64,000 nt of DNA from Panulirus ornatus (Eukaryota > Arthropoda > Malacostraca > Decapoda > Palinuridae), in contig NC_092235.1 in assembly GCF_036320965.1 (NCBI RefSeq), positions 29,481,476-29,545,475 of the forward strand. The letters are read 5' to 3'. Below the pieces are notes generated by a model. That model was not told where the DNA came from, searched no databases, and worked only from the letters and a program-made list of their open reading frames with translations. The translations under genes and the position numbers were made by a program. Shown piece by piece: positions 1-12,189 of this stretch. Position 1 is the stretch's first letter, and each line of letters begins with the position of its first letter.

Positions 1-140
1 AAGGTGCTACTGGTGTGCAGGTGATCAGGTGAAGAACATGGTCAGCTGAAGAAGGTGATGTCAGTGAGCAGATTATCAGCAGAGGAGGGCGATGTTAGTG
101 AGCAGATCAGCTGAAGAAAGTGCTGTTAGTGAGCAAGTGA
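1..140. repeat. short degenerate minisatellite at window edge
   Basis: Three to four imperfect copies of a roughly 33-bp unit containing AGCTGAAGAAGGTGATGT and AGTGAGCAGAT. It is cut by the window start. Confidence 0.5.
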
Positions 141-144
141 TCAG

Positions 145-470
145 CTAGAAACTGAGTATGAACGAATGTGGCCTTTGTTGTCTTTTCCTAGTGTTACCTT
201 GCACACGCGGGGGGAGGGGGGTGCCATTTCATGTGTGGCGGGATGGTGACGGGAATGGATGAAGGCAGCAAGTATGGATATGTTCATATAGATATATGTG
301 TATGTCTGTGTATGTATGTGTATGTATGTGTGGAAATGTATAGGTATTATATGTGCGTGTGTGGGCATTTATGTATATACATGTGGGTGGGTTGGGCCAT
401 TCTTTCATCTGTTTCCTTGTGCTACCTCGCCAATGCAGGAGACAGCAACTAAGTATAATAAGAAAATTAA
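145..470 (+). mobile_element. solo RTE 3' tail fragment
   Basis: A severely 5'-truncated copy, with only the RTE 3' UTR. It contains GAACGAATGTGGCCTTTGTT, the first CTACCTxGC motif, a TATATGTGTATG microsatellite, then TTGGGCCATTCTTTC, the second GCTACCTCGCxAATGCxGGAGACAGC motif, and an A/T-rich end. It lies tail to tail with the next element. Confidence 0.7.
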
Positions 471-2853
471 TAAATATTCATACTTGCTGCTGTCATCCAT
501 TCCAGTCACTACTCTGCCACAGAGGAAATAGTCCCCCATCCCCTAGCGAGGTAGCACCAGAAAAAAAAAGAAAAAATAGGCCACATTCACTCACACTCAG
601 TCTCTAGCTGTCATGTGTAATGCACCAAAACCGCAGCTCCCTTTTCACATCCAGGCCCCACAGACCTTTCCATAATTTACCCCAGGTGCTTCACATGCCC
701 TGGTTCAATCCATTGACAGCATGTCGACCCCGGTATACTACATCGTTCCAATTCATTTTACTCCTTGCACGCCTTTCACCCTCCTGCATGTTCAGGCCCC
801 GATCACTCACAATCGTTTTCACCTCATCCTTCCACCTCCAATTTGGCCTCTCACTTCTTCTTTCCTCCAACTCTAAAACATGTATCCTCTTTGTCAATCT
901 TTCCTCATTCATTCTCTCCATGTGTCCAAACCATTTCAATACACCCTCTTCTGCTCTCTCATCCACATTCTTTTTATTACCACACATCTCTCTTACCCTT
1001 TCATTACTCACTCGATCAAACCACCTCACACCATGTACTGTCCTCAACCATTTAACTTCCAACACATCCACCCTCCTCCACACAACCCTATCTATAGCCC
1101 ATGCCTCGCAACCATATAACATTGTTGGAACCACTATTCCTTCGAACATACCCATTTTTGCTCTCTGAGATAACGTTCTTGCCTTCCACACATTCTTTAA
1201 CGCTCCCAGAACCTTTGCCCCTCCCCCACCCCCTCCTGTGACTGACTTCCATGGTTCCATCTGCTGCTAAGTCCACTCCCAGATATCTAAAACACTTCAC
1301 TTCCTCCAGTTTTTCTCCATTCAAACTTACTTCACAATTAACTTGCTCCTCAACCCTACTGAGCCTAATAACCTTGCTCTTATTCACATTTACTCTCAAC
1401 TTTCTCCTTTCACACACTTTACCAAACTCAGTCACCAACTTCTGCAGTTTCTCACCCAAATCAGCCATCAGCGCTGTATCATCAGCGAACAACAACTGCC
1501 TCACTTCCCAAGCCCTCTCATCCACAACAGACTGCATACTTGTTCTTCTCTCCAAAACTCTAGCATTCACTTCCCTAACCACCCCATCCATCAACAAATT
1601 AAACAACCATGGAGAGACATCATGCAACCCTGCCGCCTACCAACTTTCACTGGGAACTAATGACTTTTCTCTCTTCCTACTCATAAACACTCCCTACATA
1701 CTTGATAAAAACTTTTCACTGCTTCTAGCAACTTACCTCTCACACCATATACTCTTAAAACCTCCCACAAAGCATCTCTATCAGCTCTATCATATGCCTT
1801 CTCTAGATCCATAAATGCTACATACAAAGCCATCTGTTTTTCTAAGCATTTCTCACGTACATTCTTCAAAGCAAACACCTGAGCCACACATCCTCTACCA
1901 CTTCTGAAACCACAATGCTCCTCCCCAATCTGATGCTCTGTACATGCCTTATTTTCAAAATCAATACCCTCCTATATAATTTTCCAGGAATGCTCAAAAC
2001 AAACTTATGCCTCTGTAATCTGAACACTCACCTTTATCCCCTTTGCCCCTGTACAATGGCACTATGCATGCATTCTGCCAATCCTCAGGCACTTCACCAT
2101 GATCCATACATAAAGAATATCCTTACCAAATAATCATCAACACAGTCACCCCCATTTTTAATTAATTCCACAGCAATACCATCCAAACCCGCTGCCTTGC
2201 CGGCTTTCATCTTCCGCAAAGCTTTCACTATCTTTTCTCTGTTTACCAAACCATTCTCCCTAACCCTCTCACTTCGCACAACAACCCAACCAAATCACCC
2301 TACATCTGCCACTTGATCATCAAACACATTCAACAAACCTTCAAAATACTCACTCCATCTCCTTCTCACTTCATTGCTTCTTGTTATTACCTCCCAATTT
2401 GCCCCCTTCACCGATGTTCCCATTTGTTCTCTTGCCTTACGCATGCTACTTACCTCCTTCTAAAATATCTTTTTATTCTCCCTAAAACTAAATGAAACTC
2501 TCTCATCCCAACTCTCATTTGCCCTCTTTTTCACCCCTTGCACCTTTCTCTTGACCTGTCACTTTCTTTTATACATCTCCCATTCATTTGCACTACTTCC
2601 AAACATCTCTTTCCTCTCTTTCACTAACAACCTTACTTCTTCATCCCACCACTCAGTACCCTTTCGAATCTGCCAACCTCCCACCACTCAGTACCCTTTC
2701 GAATCTGCCCACCTCCCACCTTTCTCATGCCAAATGCCTCTTTTGGGCAAGCTATCACTGCTTCCCTAAATACATCCCATTCCTCCCCAACTCCCCTCAC
2801 ATCATTTGCTCTCACTTTTTGCCATTTTACACTCAATCTCTCCTGGTACTTCC
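471..2853 (-). mobile_element. RTE-clade LINE, 5'-truncated, broken (copy R1)
   Basis: Read on the minus strand, this copy starts in the linker between endonuclease and reverse transcriptase (KYQERLSVKWQKVR near 2830). It continues through RT blocks: KMKAGKAAGLDGIAVELIKN at about 2215-2165, FMDLEKAYDRADRDAL near 1810-1770, SPWLFNLLMDGVV near 1615-1575, FADDTALMADLG near 1490-1455, then the C-terminal region and 3' UTR. Several frameshifts and stops break the frame. It is the parent of one half of the hybrid copy at 9858-12175. The long plus-strand open frames here are antisense shadows. Confidence 0.85.
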
Positions 2854-2889
2854 TCACATATATGTATATGAATAAATGTATATATGTAT

Positions 2890-3680
2890 ATGTATATGAA
2901 GTTTTTAAGAACAATATGCGGTGTGAGGTGGTTTGATTGAGTGAGTAATGAAAGGATAAGCCAGATGTGTGGTAATAAAAAGAGTGTGGTTGAGAGAGCA
3001 GAAGTGAGTTGAAATGGTTTTGACATATGGACAGAATGAGTGAGGAAAGGTTGACAAAGAGAATATATGTGTCAGAGGTGAAGGGAACAAGAAGTGGGAG
3101 AGCAAAGTGGAGGTGAAAGAATGGAGTGAAAAAGATTTTAAGTGATTGGGGCCTGAACATGCAGGAGGGTGAGAGATGTGCAAGAAATAAAGTGAAGTGG
3201 AACAATGTGGTATACCAGGGTCGATGTGCTCTCAATGGACTGAACAAGGGCATGTGAAATGTCTGGGGTAAACCATAGAAAGGTCTGTGGGGCCTGGATG
3301 TGGACAGGGAGTTGTGGTTTTGGTGCATTACACATGATAGCTAGAGACTGAGAGTGAACTATGTGGCCTTTTTTGTTTGTTTTCCTGGTGCTACCTCGCT
3401 GATGCAGGGGGTGGCGATGCTGTTTCTTGTGGGGCAGGGTTCCGCCAGGAATGGATGAAGGCAAAAGAGTATGAATATGTACATGTGTACATATGTGTAT
3501 GGCTGTGTATTTGTATGTATATGTGTCTATGTTGATATGTACATGTATGTATATGTACATGTATGAGCATTATGTATATATGTGGGTATATGAGTAAATG
3601 GGTAATTCTTTGTCTGTTTCCTGGTGTTACCTTACTGATGCAAAAAATGGCAATCAAGTATAATAATGATAATATCAAAT
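2890..3680 (+). mobile_element. RTE LINE 3' fragment (copy R2)
   Basis: The plus-strand C-terminal end of an RTE ORF: a GHMERMSEERLTKR-like segment near 3020-3065, WRW/KDGVKKI-like near 3100-3140, and GLNMQEG near 3150-3175. The 3' UTR follows and ends in a TAATAATGATAATATC tail. The sequence at 3563-3569 (ATGAGCA) is the empty insertion site that carries a 4.2-kb insertion in the duplicate. Confidence 0.75.
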
Positions 3681-6600
3681 ATATTATCCCTGGGGATAGG
3701 GGAGAAAGAATACTTCCCATGCATTCCTCACGTGTCGTAGAAGGCGACTAAAGGGGATGGAAGTGGGGGGCTAAAAATCCTCCCCTCCTTGCATTTTAAC
3801 TTTCTAAAAGGGGAAACAGAAGAAGGAGTCACACGGGGAGTGCTCATCCTCCTCGAAGGCTCAGATTGGGGTGTCTAAATGTGTGTGCATGTAACCAAGA
3901 TGAGAAAAAAGGAGAGATAGGTAGTATGTTTGAGGAAAGGAACCTCCATGTTTTGGCTCTGAGTAAAACGAAGCTCAAGGGTAAAGGGGAAGAGTGGTTT
4001 GGGAATGTCTTGGGAGTAAAGTCAGGGGTTAGTGAGACGACAAGAGCAAGGGAAGGAGTAGCACTACTCCTGAAACAGGAGTGGCGGGAGAATGTGATAG
4101 AGTGCAAGAAAATAAACTCTAGATTGATCTAACTGAAAGTTGATGGAGAGAGATAGGTGATTATTGGTGCATATGCACCTGGGCATGAGAAGAAAGATCA
4201 TGAGAAGCAAGTGTTTTGGGAGCAGCTAAATGAGTGTGTTAGTGGTTTTGGTGCACGAGACCGGGTTATAGTGATGGGTGATTTGAAAGCAAAGGTGAGT
4301 AATGTGGCAGTTGAGGGAACAATTGGTATACATGAGGTGTTCAGTGTTGTAAATGGAAATGGTGAAGAGCTTGTACATTCATGTGCTGAAAAAGGACTGG
4401 TGATTGGGAATACCTGGTTTAAAAAGAGAGATATACATAAGTATACGTATGTAAGTAGGAGAGATGGCCAGAGAGAGTTACTAGATTACATGTTAATTGA
4501 TAGGCGTGCGAGAGACTTTTGGATGTTAACGTGCTGAGAGGTGCGACTGGAGGGATGTCTGATCATTATCTCGTGGAGGCGAAGGTGAAGATTTGTAAAG
4601 GTTTTCAGAAAAGAAGAAAGAATGTTGGGGTGAAGAGAGTGGTGAGAGTAAGTGAGCTTGGGAAGGAGACTTGTGTGAGGAAGTACCAGGAGAGACTGAG
4701 TACAGAATGGAAAAAGGTGAGAACAAAGGAGGTAAGGGGAGTGGGGGAGGAATGGGATGTATTTAGGGAAGCAGTGATGGCTTGCGCAAAAGTTGCTTGT
4801 GGCATGAGAAGCGTGGGAGGTGGGCAGATTAGAGAGGGTAGTGAGTGGTGGAAGGAAGAAATAAGATTATTAGTCAAAGAGAAGAGAGAGGCAATTGGAC
4901 GATTTTTGCAGGGAAATAATACAAATGAGTGGGAGATGTATAAAAGAAAGAGGCAGGAGGTCAAGAGAAAGGTGCAAGAGGTGAAAAAGAGGGCAAATGA
5001 GAGTTGGGGTGAGAGAGTATCATTAAATTTTAGGGAGAATAAAAAGATGGTTTGGAAGGAGGTAAATAAAGTGCGTAAGACAAGGGAACAAATGGGAACT
5101 TCAGTGAAGGGGGCTAATGGGGAGGTGATAACAAGTAGTGGTGATGTGAGGATATGGAGTGAGTATTTTGAAGGTTTCTTGAATGTGTTTGATGACAAAG
5201 TGGTAGATATAGGGTGTTTTGGTCGAGGTGGTGTGCAAAGTGAGAGGGTTAGGGAGAGGGTTAGGGAAAATGATTTGGTAAACAAAGAAGAGGTAGTAAA
5301 AGCATTGCGGAAGATGAAAGCCGGCAAGGCAACGGGTTTGGATGGTACTGCAGTGGAATTTATTAAAAAAGAGGGTGACCGTATTGTTGACTGGTTGGTA
5401 AGGTTATTTAATGTATTTATGATTCATGGAAGGTGCCTGAGGATTGGCGGAATACTTGCATAGTGCCATTGTACAAAAGCAAAGGGGACAAGAGTGAGTG
5501 CTCAAATTACAGAGGTATAAGTTTGTTGAGTATTCCTGGTAAACTATATGGGAGGGTATTGATTGAGAGGGTGAGGGCGTGTACAGAGCATCAGATTGGG
5601 GAAGAGTAGTGTGGTTTCAGAAGTGGTAGAGGATGTGTGGATCAGGTGTTTGCTTTGAAGAATGTTTGTGAGAAATACTTAGAAAAGCAAATGGATTTGT
5701 ATGTAGCATTTATGGATCTGGAGAAGGCATATGATAAGAGTTGAAAGAGATGCTCTGTGGAAGGTATTAATATATGGTGTGGGAGGCAAGTTGTTAGAAG
5801 CAGTGAAAAGTTTTTATCGAGGATGTAAGGCATATGTACGCGTAGGAAGAGAGGAAAGTGATTGGTTCTCAGTGAATGTAGGTTTGCGGCAGGGGTGTGT
5901 GATGTCTCCATGGTTGTTTAATTTGTTTTTGGATGGGGTTGTTAGGGAGGTGAATACAAGAGTTTTGGAAAGAGGGGAAAGTATGCAGTCTGTTGTGGAT
6001 GAGAGAGCTTGGGAAGTGTCAGTTGTTTGCTGATGATACAGCACTGGTGGCTGATTCATGTGAGAAACTGCAGAAGCTGGTGACTGAGTTTGGTAAAGTG
6101 TGTGAAAGAAGAAAGTTGAGAGTAAATGTGAATAAGAGCAAGGTTATTAGGTACAGTAGGGTTGAGGGTCAAGTCAATTGGGAAGTAAGTTTGAATGGAG
6201 AAAAACTGGAGGAAGTGAAGTGTTTTAGATATCTGGGAGTGGATTTGGCAGTGGATGGAACCATGGAAGCGGAAGTGAATCATGGGATGGGGGAGGGGGG
6301 CGAAAATTCTGAGATCCTTGAAGAATGTGTGGAAGTCGAGAACATTACCTCGGAAAGCGAAAATGGGTGTTTAAAGGAATAGTGGTTCCAACAATGCTGT
6401 ATGGTTGCGAGGTGTGGGCTATGGATAGAGTTGTGTGCAGGAGGGTGGATGTGCTGGAAATGAGATGTTTGAGGACAATATGTGGTGTGAGGTGGTTTGA
6501 TCGAGTAAGTAACGTAAAGGGTAAGAGAGATGTATGGTAATAAAAAGAGTGTGTTGAGAGAGCAGAAAAGGGTGTTTTGAAATGGTTTGGTCACATGGAG

Positions 6601-7245
6601 AGAATGAGTGAGGAAAGTTTGACCAAGAGGATATATGTGTCAGAGGTGGAGGGAACGAGGAGAAGTGGGAGACCAAACTGGAGGTGGAAAGATGGAGTGA
6701 AAAAGATTTTGAGTGATCGGGGCCTGAACATGCAGGAGGGTGAAAGGTGTGCAAGGAATAGAGTGAACTGGAACGATGTGGTATACGGGGTTGACGTGCT
6801 GTCAATGGATTGAACCAGGGCATGTGAAGTGTCTGGGGTAAACCATGGAAAGTTTCTGTGGGGCCTGGATGTGGAAAGGGAGCTGTGGTTTTTGGTGCTT
6901 ATTACATGATAGCTAGAGACTGAGTGTGAACGAATGGGGCCTTTGTTGTCTTTTCTAGCGCTACCTCACACACATGAGGGGGGAGGGGGTTGTTATTTCA
7001 TGTGTGGCGAGGTGGCGATGGGAATGAATAAAGACAGACAGTATGAATTATGTACATGTGTATATATGTATATGTCTGTGTGTATATATATATGTATACG
7101 TTGAGATGTATAGGTATGTATATTTGTGTGTGTGGACGTGTATGTATATGCATGTGTATAAGGGTGGGTTGGGCCATTCTTTCGTCTGTTTCCTTGCACT
7201 ACCTCACTAACGTCGGAGACAGCGACAAAGCAAAATACATAAATA
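3681..7245 (+). mobile_element. RTE-clade LINE, near full length, heavily broken (copy R3)
   Basis: Begins with the family's 5' signature (ATTATCCCTGGGGATAGGGG, GTCGTAGAAGGCGACTAAA). The APE-type endonuclease spans 3866-4540, the linker 4600-5200, and the RT about 5270-6280 (LDGTAVEFIKK, DWFSVNVGLRQGCVMSPWLF, ADDTALVADS). The C-terminal domain runs to 6810, then 3' UTR to 7245. Damage: stop codons near 4130 and 4155, a 5-bp loss near 4510, a frameshift near 5427, TAG at about 5608, a frameshift at about 5733, and lost bases before the ADD motif at about 6020. The endonuclease catalytic GDLN is GDLK here. It has a twin at 17228-20785. Confidence 0.87.
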
Positions 7246-7267
7246 AAAATATATCAAATAGCCAAGG

Positions 7268-7810
7268 TGACTTCACTCAGCCTGCCTTGCCTCAAACCAA
7301 CATGTATACCGAAACTGTTGCTCAAGTGTCCATCACTCTTACACATGCATTTGCTCCTCTGCAGAAGGCTTCCACATCATTCAACAGTTGTCCCCTTGCC
7401 CCATATATCCCTGACACATTCCATTAAGCATTCGAATGACTCTGTGACACGCTTTCTCGAAATCCATAAAAGCTGCATGCAACTTCTCATCCCTGGCTAA
7501 ATACTATTCCATGGTCATCCTTACCACAAAAATCTGATCCTGTATCCCCTACATTTCCTGAAACCCCCTTGCTCATCACTTATGCAGCATTCAGTCACTT
7601 ACATCATTCTATCATCAACATTCTTGCATACACTTTTCTTGGTATACTTAACAGACTTATTCCCCAATAATTGCTAATACATCCTTAGCATCTTTATCTT
7701 TGATTTAAGGAACATAATAGCTTTCACCTACTCAGATGCATCCATTCTATCACACTTTCTCCTCCATACTTCAGCATTTTAGTTGTAATCTCATCCACTA
7801 CATGAAGAAA
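7268..7810 (-). mobile_element. second, older LINE family: reverse transcriptase pseudogene
   Basis: No long open frame, but minus-strand translation in shifting frames gives ordered RT landmarks: EITTKMLKYGGESVIEWM (near 7800-7740), NYWGISLLSIPRKVYARML (near 7680-7615), HAAFMDFEKACHRVIRM (near 7475-7425) and IHVGLRQG (near 7300-7280). They match blocks of RTE/L1-like RTs but differ clearly from the main RTE family here. The twin at 20818-21350 lets single-base errors be compared. Confidence 0.65.
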
Positions 7811-8142
7811 TGGAAGTGCCAAAAGTAAGCAGACAAGAATATGGTTGATTCAGCTACTGAGAGATAATCCCTTTCTGATACTTGGACAAAATTAATTAGA
7901 AGCCATGTTTAATGACCTAAAAATTCTTACCCCAATGACACATCATTTAAGAATGATTTACTTATGGAAAAATCATCCTTACACTTGTTTGATACTTTCT
8001 ACCACATCCATCCCTAAACCATTTTGCATTTAGGAGGAGTCTTTCATCTTTATCATCCGAACATGAAACTACAAATACATCAGTCAGCCAGCAAGACCAT
8101 ACATAGATTGTTGGGATACAGTAAGTACAATTTTACTTTCTT
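7811..8142. other. intronic sequence, no feature recognised (left copy)
   Basis: AT-rich sequence without coding signal or clear repeat. It is duplicated at 21351-21698. Confidence 0.5.
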
Positions 8143-8475
8143 TATCATTATACTTAACTGCATTCTCCCACGCTAGCAAGGTAGCGCAAGAAAACAGACG
8201 GGAATGGCCCAACCCACCCACATACACATGTATGTACATAAACACCCAAAAACGCACATATACATGCATATCCATTTCACCGTATCCATACATATACATA
8301 AACAGACATATACATATATACACTGTACATATTCATTCTTGTTGCCTTCATCCATTCCCATCGCCACCACGCCACACACGAAACAGCATCCTCCCCCTCC
8401 AGCGAGGTAGCACCAGGAGCAGACAATAAAGGCCACATTCGTTCACACTCAGTCTCTGTCATGTGAAATGCACTA
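8143..8475 (-). mobile_element. solo RTE 3' tail fragment (left copy)
   Basis: Minus-strand RTE 3' UTR with both tail motifs (GCTAGCAAGGTAGCGCAAG and CCAGCGAGGTAGCACCAGG on the plus strand) and the TACATATAC microsatellite between them. No coding part remains. Confidence 0.7.
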
Positions 8476-8519
8476 AAACAACTTAAATTATTCTTAATCT
8501 TTGCCCTGCTATGCAACAT

Positions 8520-9070
8520 AATATCATTAATGGCGATGACAATGCTACTGGTGATATCAAAATGTGATGAGGGATGACTGCCATGCCAATGGTGGTGATA
8601 AAGATACCACAGTAATTCATGGTGGCAACAGTGATGATGGTAATGTTAATGGTAGCAATTAAAGTAGAGTGAGGTTAAATGTAATAAGAGTAATGTCAAC
8701 GATGGTCATATGAGAGAGTGTTGTTACAGATGTCAAAGCTTGTAAGAGTGATGGCAGTGATTGTAAAGATGATGACATAAGTGGTAGACTATAATGTCAA
8801 TGGTAATGAGTGGTGGTGATACTGGTGACAGAAGTGATGTTAAAGGTGGTGATAACAGTGACAGTTAAAAGTACCTAATGATAACTGAAACTAATGATGA
8901 CAAGATACTGATGATGATAAATATCATAAATAGTGAGCAATAACTGTGATGATGGTAATGGAAGCAAAGGTGAGGGACACTAATGGCAGTGATGGTAGAA
9001 AGAGAAATACCTATGCTGACAGTTACCGCAATGATAAAAACTATGGTGACAGAGATAGTGTCAATAGAGA
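8520..9070. repeat. cryptic GATGGT-rich low-complexity sequence (left copy)
   Basis: About 550 bp dominated by degenerate GTGATG/GATGGT/AATGGT words on the plus strand, without a fixed period. It has the look of a decayed microsatellite or very old tandem array. Short open frames are fortuitous. Confidence 0.5.
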
Positions 9071-9256
9071 TGACAATGAAAATCACAACACAAAGGTTTT
9101 CCATATTCAACACAAGCACCAGAACCACTTACTTTTATACATCAAAGGATTTCTAAGATGACAAAACACTAATGGTTAACAAGACATTTTACAGACAAAG
9201 TCACTGCCTCAGTTAAATAGAAAGAGGCCAAAAAGGAGCTTGGTAGCAAAACTAAC

Positions 9257-9353
9257 CCTGAAGACTGTATGAAGCCAGAAGGACAGCTTGCTCATGGTTA
9301 CATCGTAGCTACCCTCCAACACATCTTGCTTAACCTGCAGGAAGTAGTGAGAC
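9257..9353 (-). pseudogene. duplicate of Pez exon 3 with a 1-bp deletion
   Basis: This is the left-copy equivalent of the exon at 22811-22908, with the same acceptor and donor bases and near-identical sequence, but 97 bp rather than 98. One T is missing in the stretch around 9309-9311 (right copy GTAGCTTACC, here GTAGCTACC), inside the Gly-Lys codons of LEGKLRC, so the frame is lost. Because the normal exon is 98 bp (not a multiple of three), splicing both copies into one mRNA would shift the frame even without the deletion. Either this is a dead duplicate exon downstream of the real one, or it is the same exon read twice in a faulty assembly. The surrounding left copy has many similar one-base losses, which favours sequencing or assembly error. 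Confidence 0.75.
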
Positions 9354-9574
9354 CTGGAAGACCAAAACAACATCTGTTTAAAGCATTCCTCTCCAAGTCA
9401 GGCCAATCATTAAGACAAACAAGATGACATCAAACATCCTTAACATAATCAACTATATTTCACACTGTCCACTTACAACAACAGTATGCAAACACATGCA
9501 CTCCTTTCTAATAAATGCCCTAAAACGATTCTGAGGTCTTCCAAGCAAGCATTTATATATATTATTTATTCATT

Positions 9575-9855
9575 CATTATTACTTGATCTCCTTTTCCTG
9601 TGTCAACAAGGTTACACCAGAAACAGACGAAGAATGGCCATCCACTCATATAACAATATATATACATAGACACCCATACGCACCATATACATACATATAC
9701 ATTATCATTATATCATACTTTGTCGCTGTCTCCCACATTAGCGAGGTAGCACAAGGAAACAGATGAAGAAAGGCCAAACCCATCCACATACACATGTATA
9801 TACATCAACATCCACACACGCACTTATACATACCTAAACATTTCAAAATATACAT
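9575..9855 (-). mobile_element. two consecutive truncated RTE 3' tails (left copy)
   Basis: Two minus-strand tail pieces in a row (starting near 9575 and 9715). Each has the AGCxAGGTxxCxCxAGGAAACAGAxGAA motif followed by ATACACATGTATATAC-type repeats. A third tail, belonging to the next element, begins at 9858, so nested insertions into the same kind of target are likely. Confidence 0.65.
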
Positions 9856-9857
9856 TT

Positions 9858-12175
9858 CTTTTTTTTTTTTTGCTTTGTCGCTGTCTCCCGCGTTTGCGAG
9901 GTAGCGCAAGGAAACAGACGAAAAGAAATGGCCCAACCCACCCCCATACCATGTATATACATACCTCCACACACGCAAATATACATACCTACACAGCTTT
10001 CCATGGTTTACCCCAGATGCTTCACATGCCCTGATTCAATCCCTGACAGCAATCAACCCCGGTATACCACATCGTTCCAATTCACTTATTCCTTGCCGCC
10101 TTTCACCCTCCTGCATGTTCAGGCCCCGATCACCAATCTTTTTCACCTCATCTTTCCACCTCCAATTTGGTCCTCCCACTTCTCTTTCCTCCAACTCTAA
10201 CATATATCCTCTTGGTCAATCTTTCCTCATTCATTCTCTCCATGTGTCCAAACCATTTCAATACACCCTTTCTGCTCTCTCATACCACATTCTTTTTATT
10301 TCCACACATCTCTCTTACCCTTTATTACTTACTCGATCAAACCACCTCACACCAACTGTCCTCAAACCATTAACTTCCAACACATCCACCCTCCTCCACA
10401 CAACCCTATCTATAGCCCATGCCTCGCAACCATATAACATTGTTGGAACCACTATTCCTTCGAACATACCCATTTTTGCTCTCTGAGATAACGTTCTTGC
10501 CTTCCACACATTCTTTAACGCTCCCAGAACCTTTGCCCCTCCCCCACCCCCACCAGTGACTGACTTCCATGGTTCCATCTGCTGCTAAGTCCACTCCCAG
10601 ATATCTAAAACACTTCACTTCCTCCAGTTTTTCTCCATTCAAACTTACTTCACAATTAACTTGCTCCTCAACCCTACTGAGCCTAATAACCTTGCTCTTA
10701 TTCACATTTACTCTCAACTTTCTCCTTTCACACACTTTACCAAACTCAGTCACCAACTTCTGCAGTTTCTCACCCAAATCAGCCATCAGCGCTGTATCAT
10801 CAGCGAACAACAACTGCCTCACTTCCCAAGCCCTCTCATCCACAACAGACTGCATACTTGTTCTTCTCTCCAAAACTCTAGCATTCACTTCCCTAACCAC
10901 CCCATCCATCAACAAATTAAACAACCATGGAGAGACATCATGCAACCCTGCCGCCTACCAACTTTCACTGGGAACTAATGACTTTTCTCTCTTCCTACTC
11001 ATAAACACTCCCTACATACTTGATAAAAACTTTTCACTGCTTCTAGCAACTTACCTCTCACACCATATACTCTTAAAACCTCCCACAAAGCATCTCTATC
11101 AGCTCTATCATATGCCTTCTCTAGATCCATAAATGCTACATACAAAGCCATCTGTTTTTCTAAGCATTTCTCACGTACATTCTTCAAAGCAAACACCTGA
11201 GCCACACATCCTCTACCACTTCTGAAACCACAATGCTCCTCCCCAATCTGATGCTCTGTACATGCCTTATTTTCAAAATCAATACCCTCCTATATAATTT
11301 TCCAGGAATGCTCAAAACAAACTTATGCCTCTGTAATCTGAACACTCACCTTTATCCCCTTTGCCCCTGTACAATGGCACTATGCATGCATTCTGCCAAT
11401 CCTCAGGCACTTCACCATGATCCATACATAAAGAATATCCTTACCAAATAATCATCAACACAGTCACCCCCATTTTTAATTAATTCCACAGCAATACCAT
11501 CCAAACCCGCTGCCTTGCCGGCTTTCATCTTCCGCAAAGCTTTCACTATCTTTTCTCTGTTTACCAAACCATTCTCCCTAACCCTCTCACTTCGCACAAC
11601 AACCCAACCAAATCACCCTACATCTGCCACTTGATCATCAAACACATTCAACAAACCTTCAAAATACTCACTCCATCTCCTTCTCACTTCATTGCTTCTT
11701 GTTATTACCTCCCAATTTGCCCCCTTCACCGATGTTCCCATTTGTTCTCTTGCCTTACGCATGCTACTTACCTCCTTCTAAAACATCTTTTTATTCTCCC
11801 TAAAACTAAATGAAACTCTCTCATCCCAACTCTCATTTGCCCTCTTTTTCACCCCTTGCACCTTTCTCTTGACCTGTCACTTTCTTTTATACATCTCCCA
11901 TTCATTTGCACTGCTTCCAAACACCTCTTTCCTCTCTTTCACTAACAACCTTACTTCTTCATCCCACCACTCAGTACCCTTTCGAATCTGCCAACCTCCC
12001 ACCACTCAGTACCCTTTCGAATCTGCCCACCTCCCACCTTTCTCATGCCAAATGCCTCTTTTGGGCAAGCTATCACTGCTTCCCTAAATACATCCCATTC
12101 CTCCCCAACTCCCCTCACATCATTTGCTCTCACTTTTTGCCATTTTACACTCAATCTCTCCTGGTACTTCCTCAC
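9858..12175 (-). mobile_element. hybrid RTE copy (R5-like tail joined to R1-like body)
   Basis: The 3' end (plus coordinates 9858 to about 10150) matches the RTE copy at 23420 onward: CCTGATTCAATCC, GGTATACCACATCG, poly(T) start. From about 10240 it matches the copy at 900-2853 at a constant offset of 9318 bp. The 10150-10240 stretch alternates between both types. This is what unequal crossing-over between two same-orientation RTE copies would leave at the duplication junction. The body carries the same RT landmarks and breaks as R1 (FADDTALMADLG near 10810-10775). Confidence 0.75.
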
Positions 12176-12189
12176 ATATAAGTATATGA

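Larger units (their letters stand above)
900..10200. repeat. left copy of 9.3-kb tandem segmental duplication
   Basis: The left unit runs from inside the minus-strand RTE copy at 471-2853, through the plus-strand RTE copies, unique intron and Pez exon 3', and into a hybrid RTE copy. Matching points lie 9318 bp apart before position 3563 (e.g. 1061 and 10379, 3563 and 12881) and 13544 bp apart after it (3563 and 17107, 6781 and 20325). By 9872/23432 the offset has drifted to 13560, so this copy has lost 16 net bases over 3 kb. The endpoints are placed approximately, inside homologous RTE sequence. Confidence 0.85.

Noticed and set aside
620..2875. Plus-strand Ser/Pro/His-rich frames opposite RTE copies (also at 10.1-12.2, 23.4-25.7 and 48.8-49.3 kb, and minus-strand ones at 14.7-16.9 and 50.8-52.9 kb)
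   Set aside because: Antisense shadows of the RTE ORF; the sense strand has ordered endonuclease and RT motifs.
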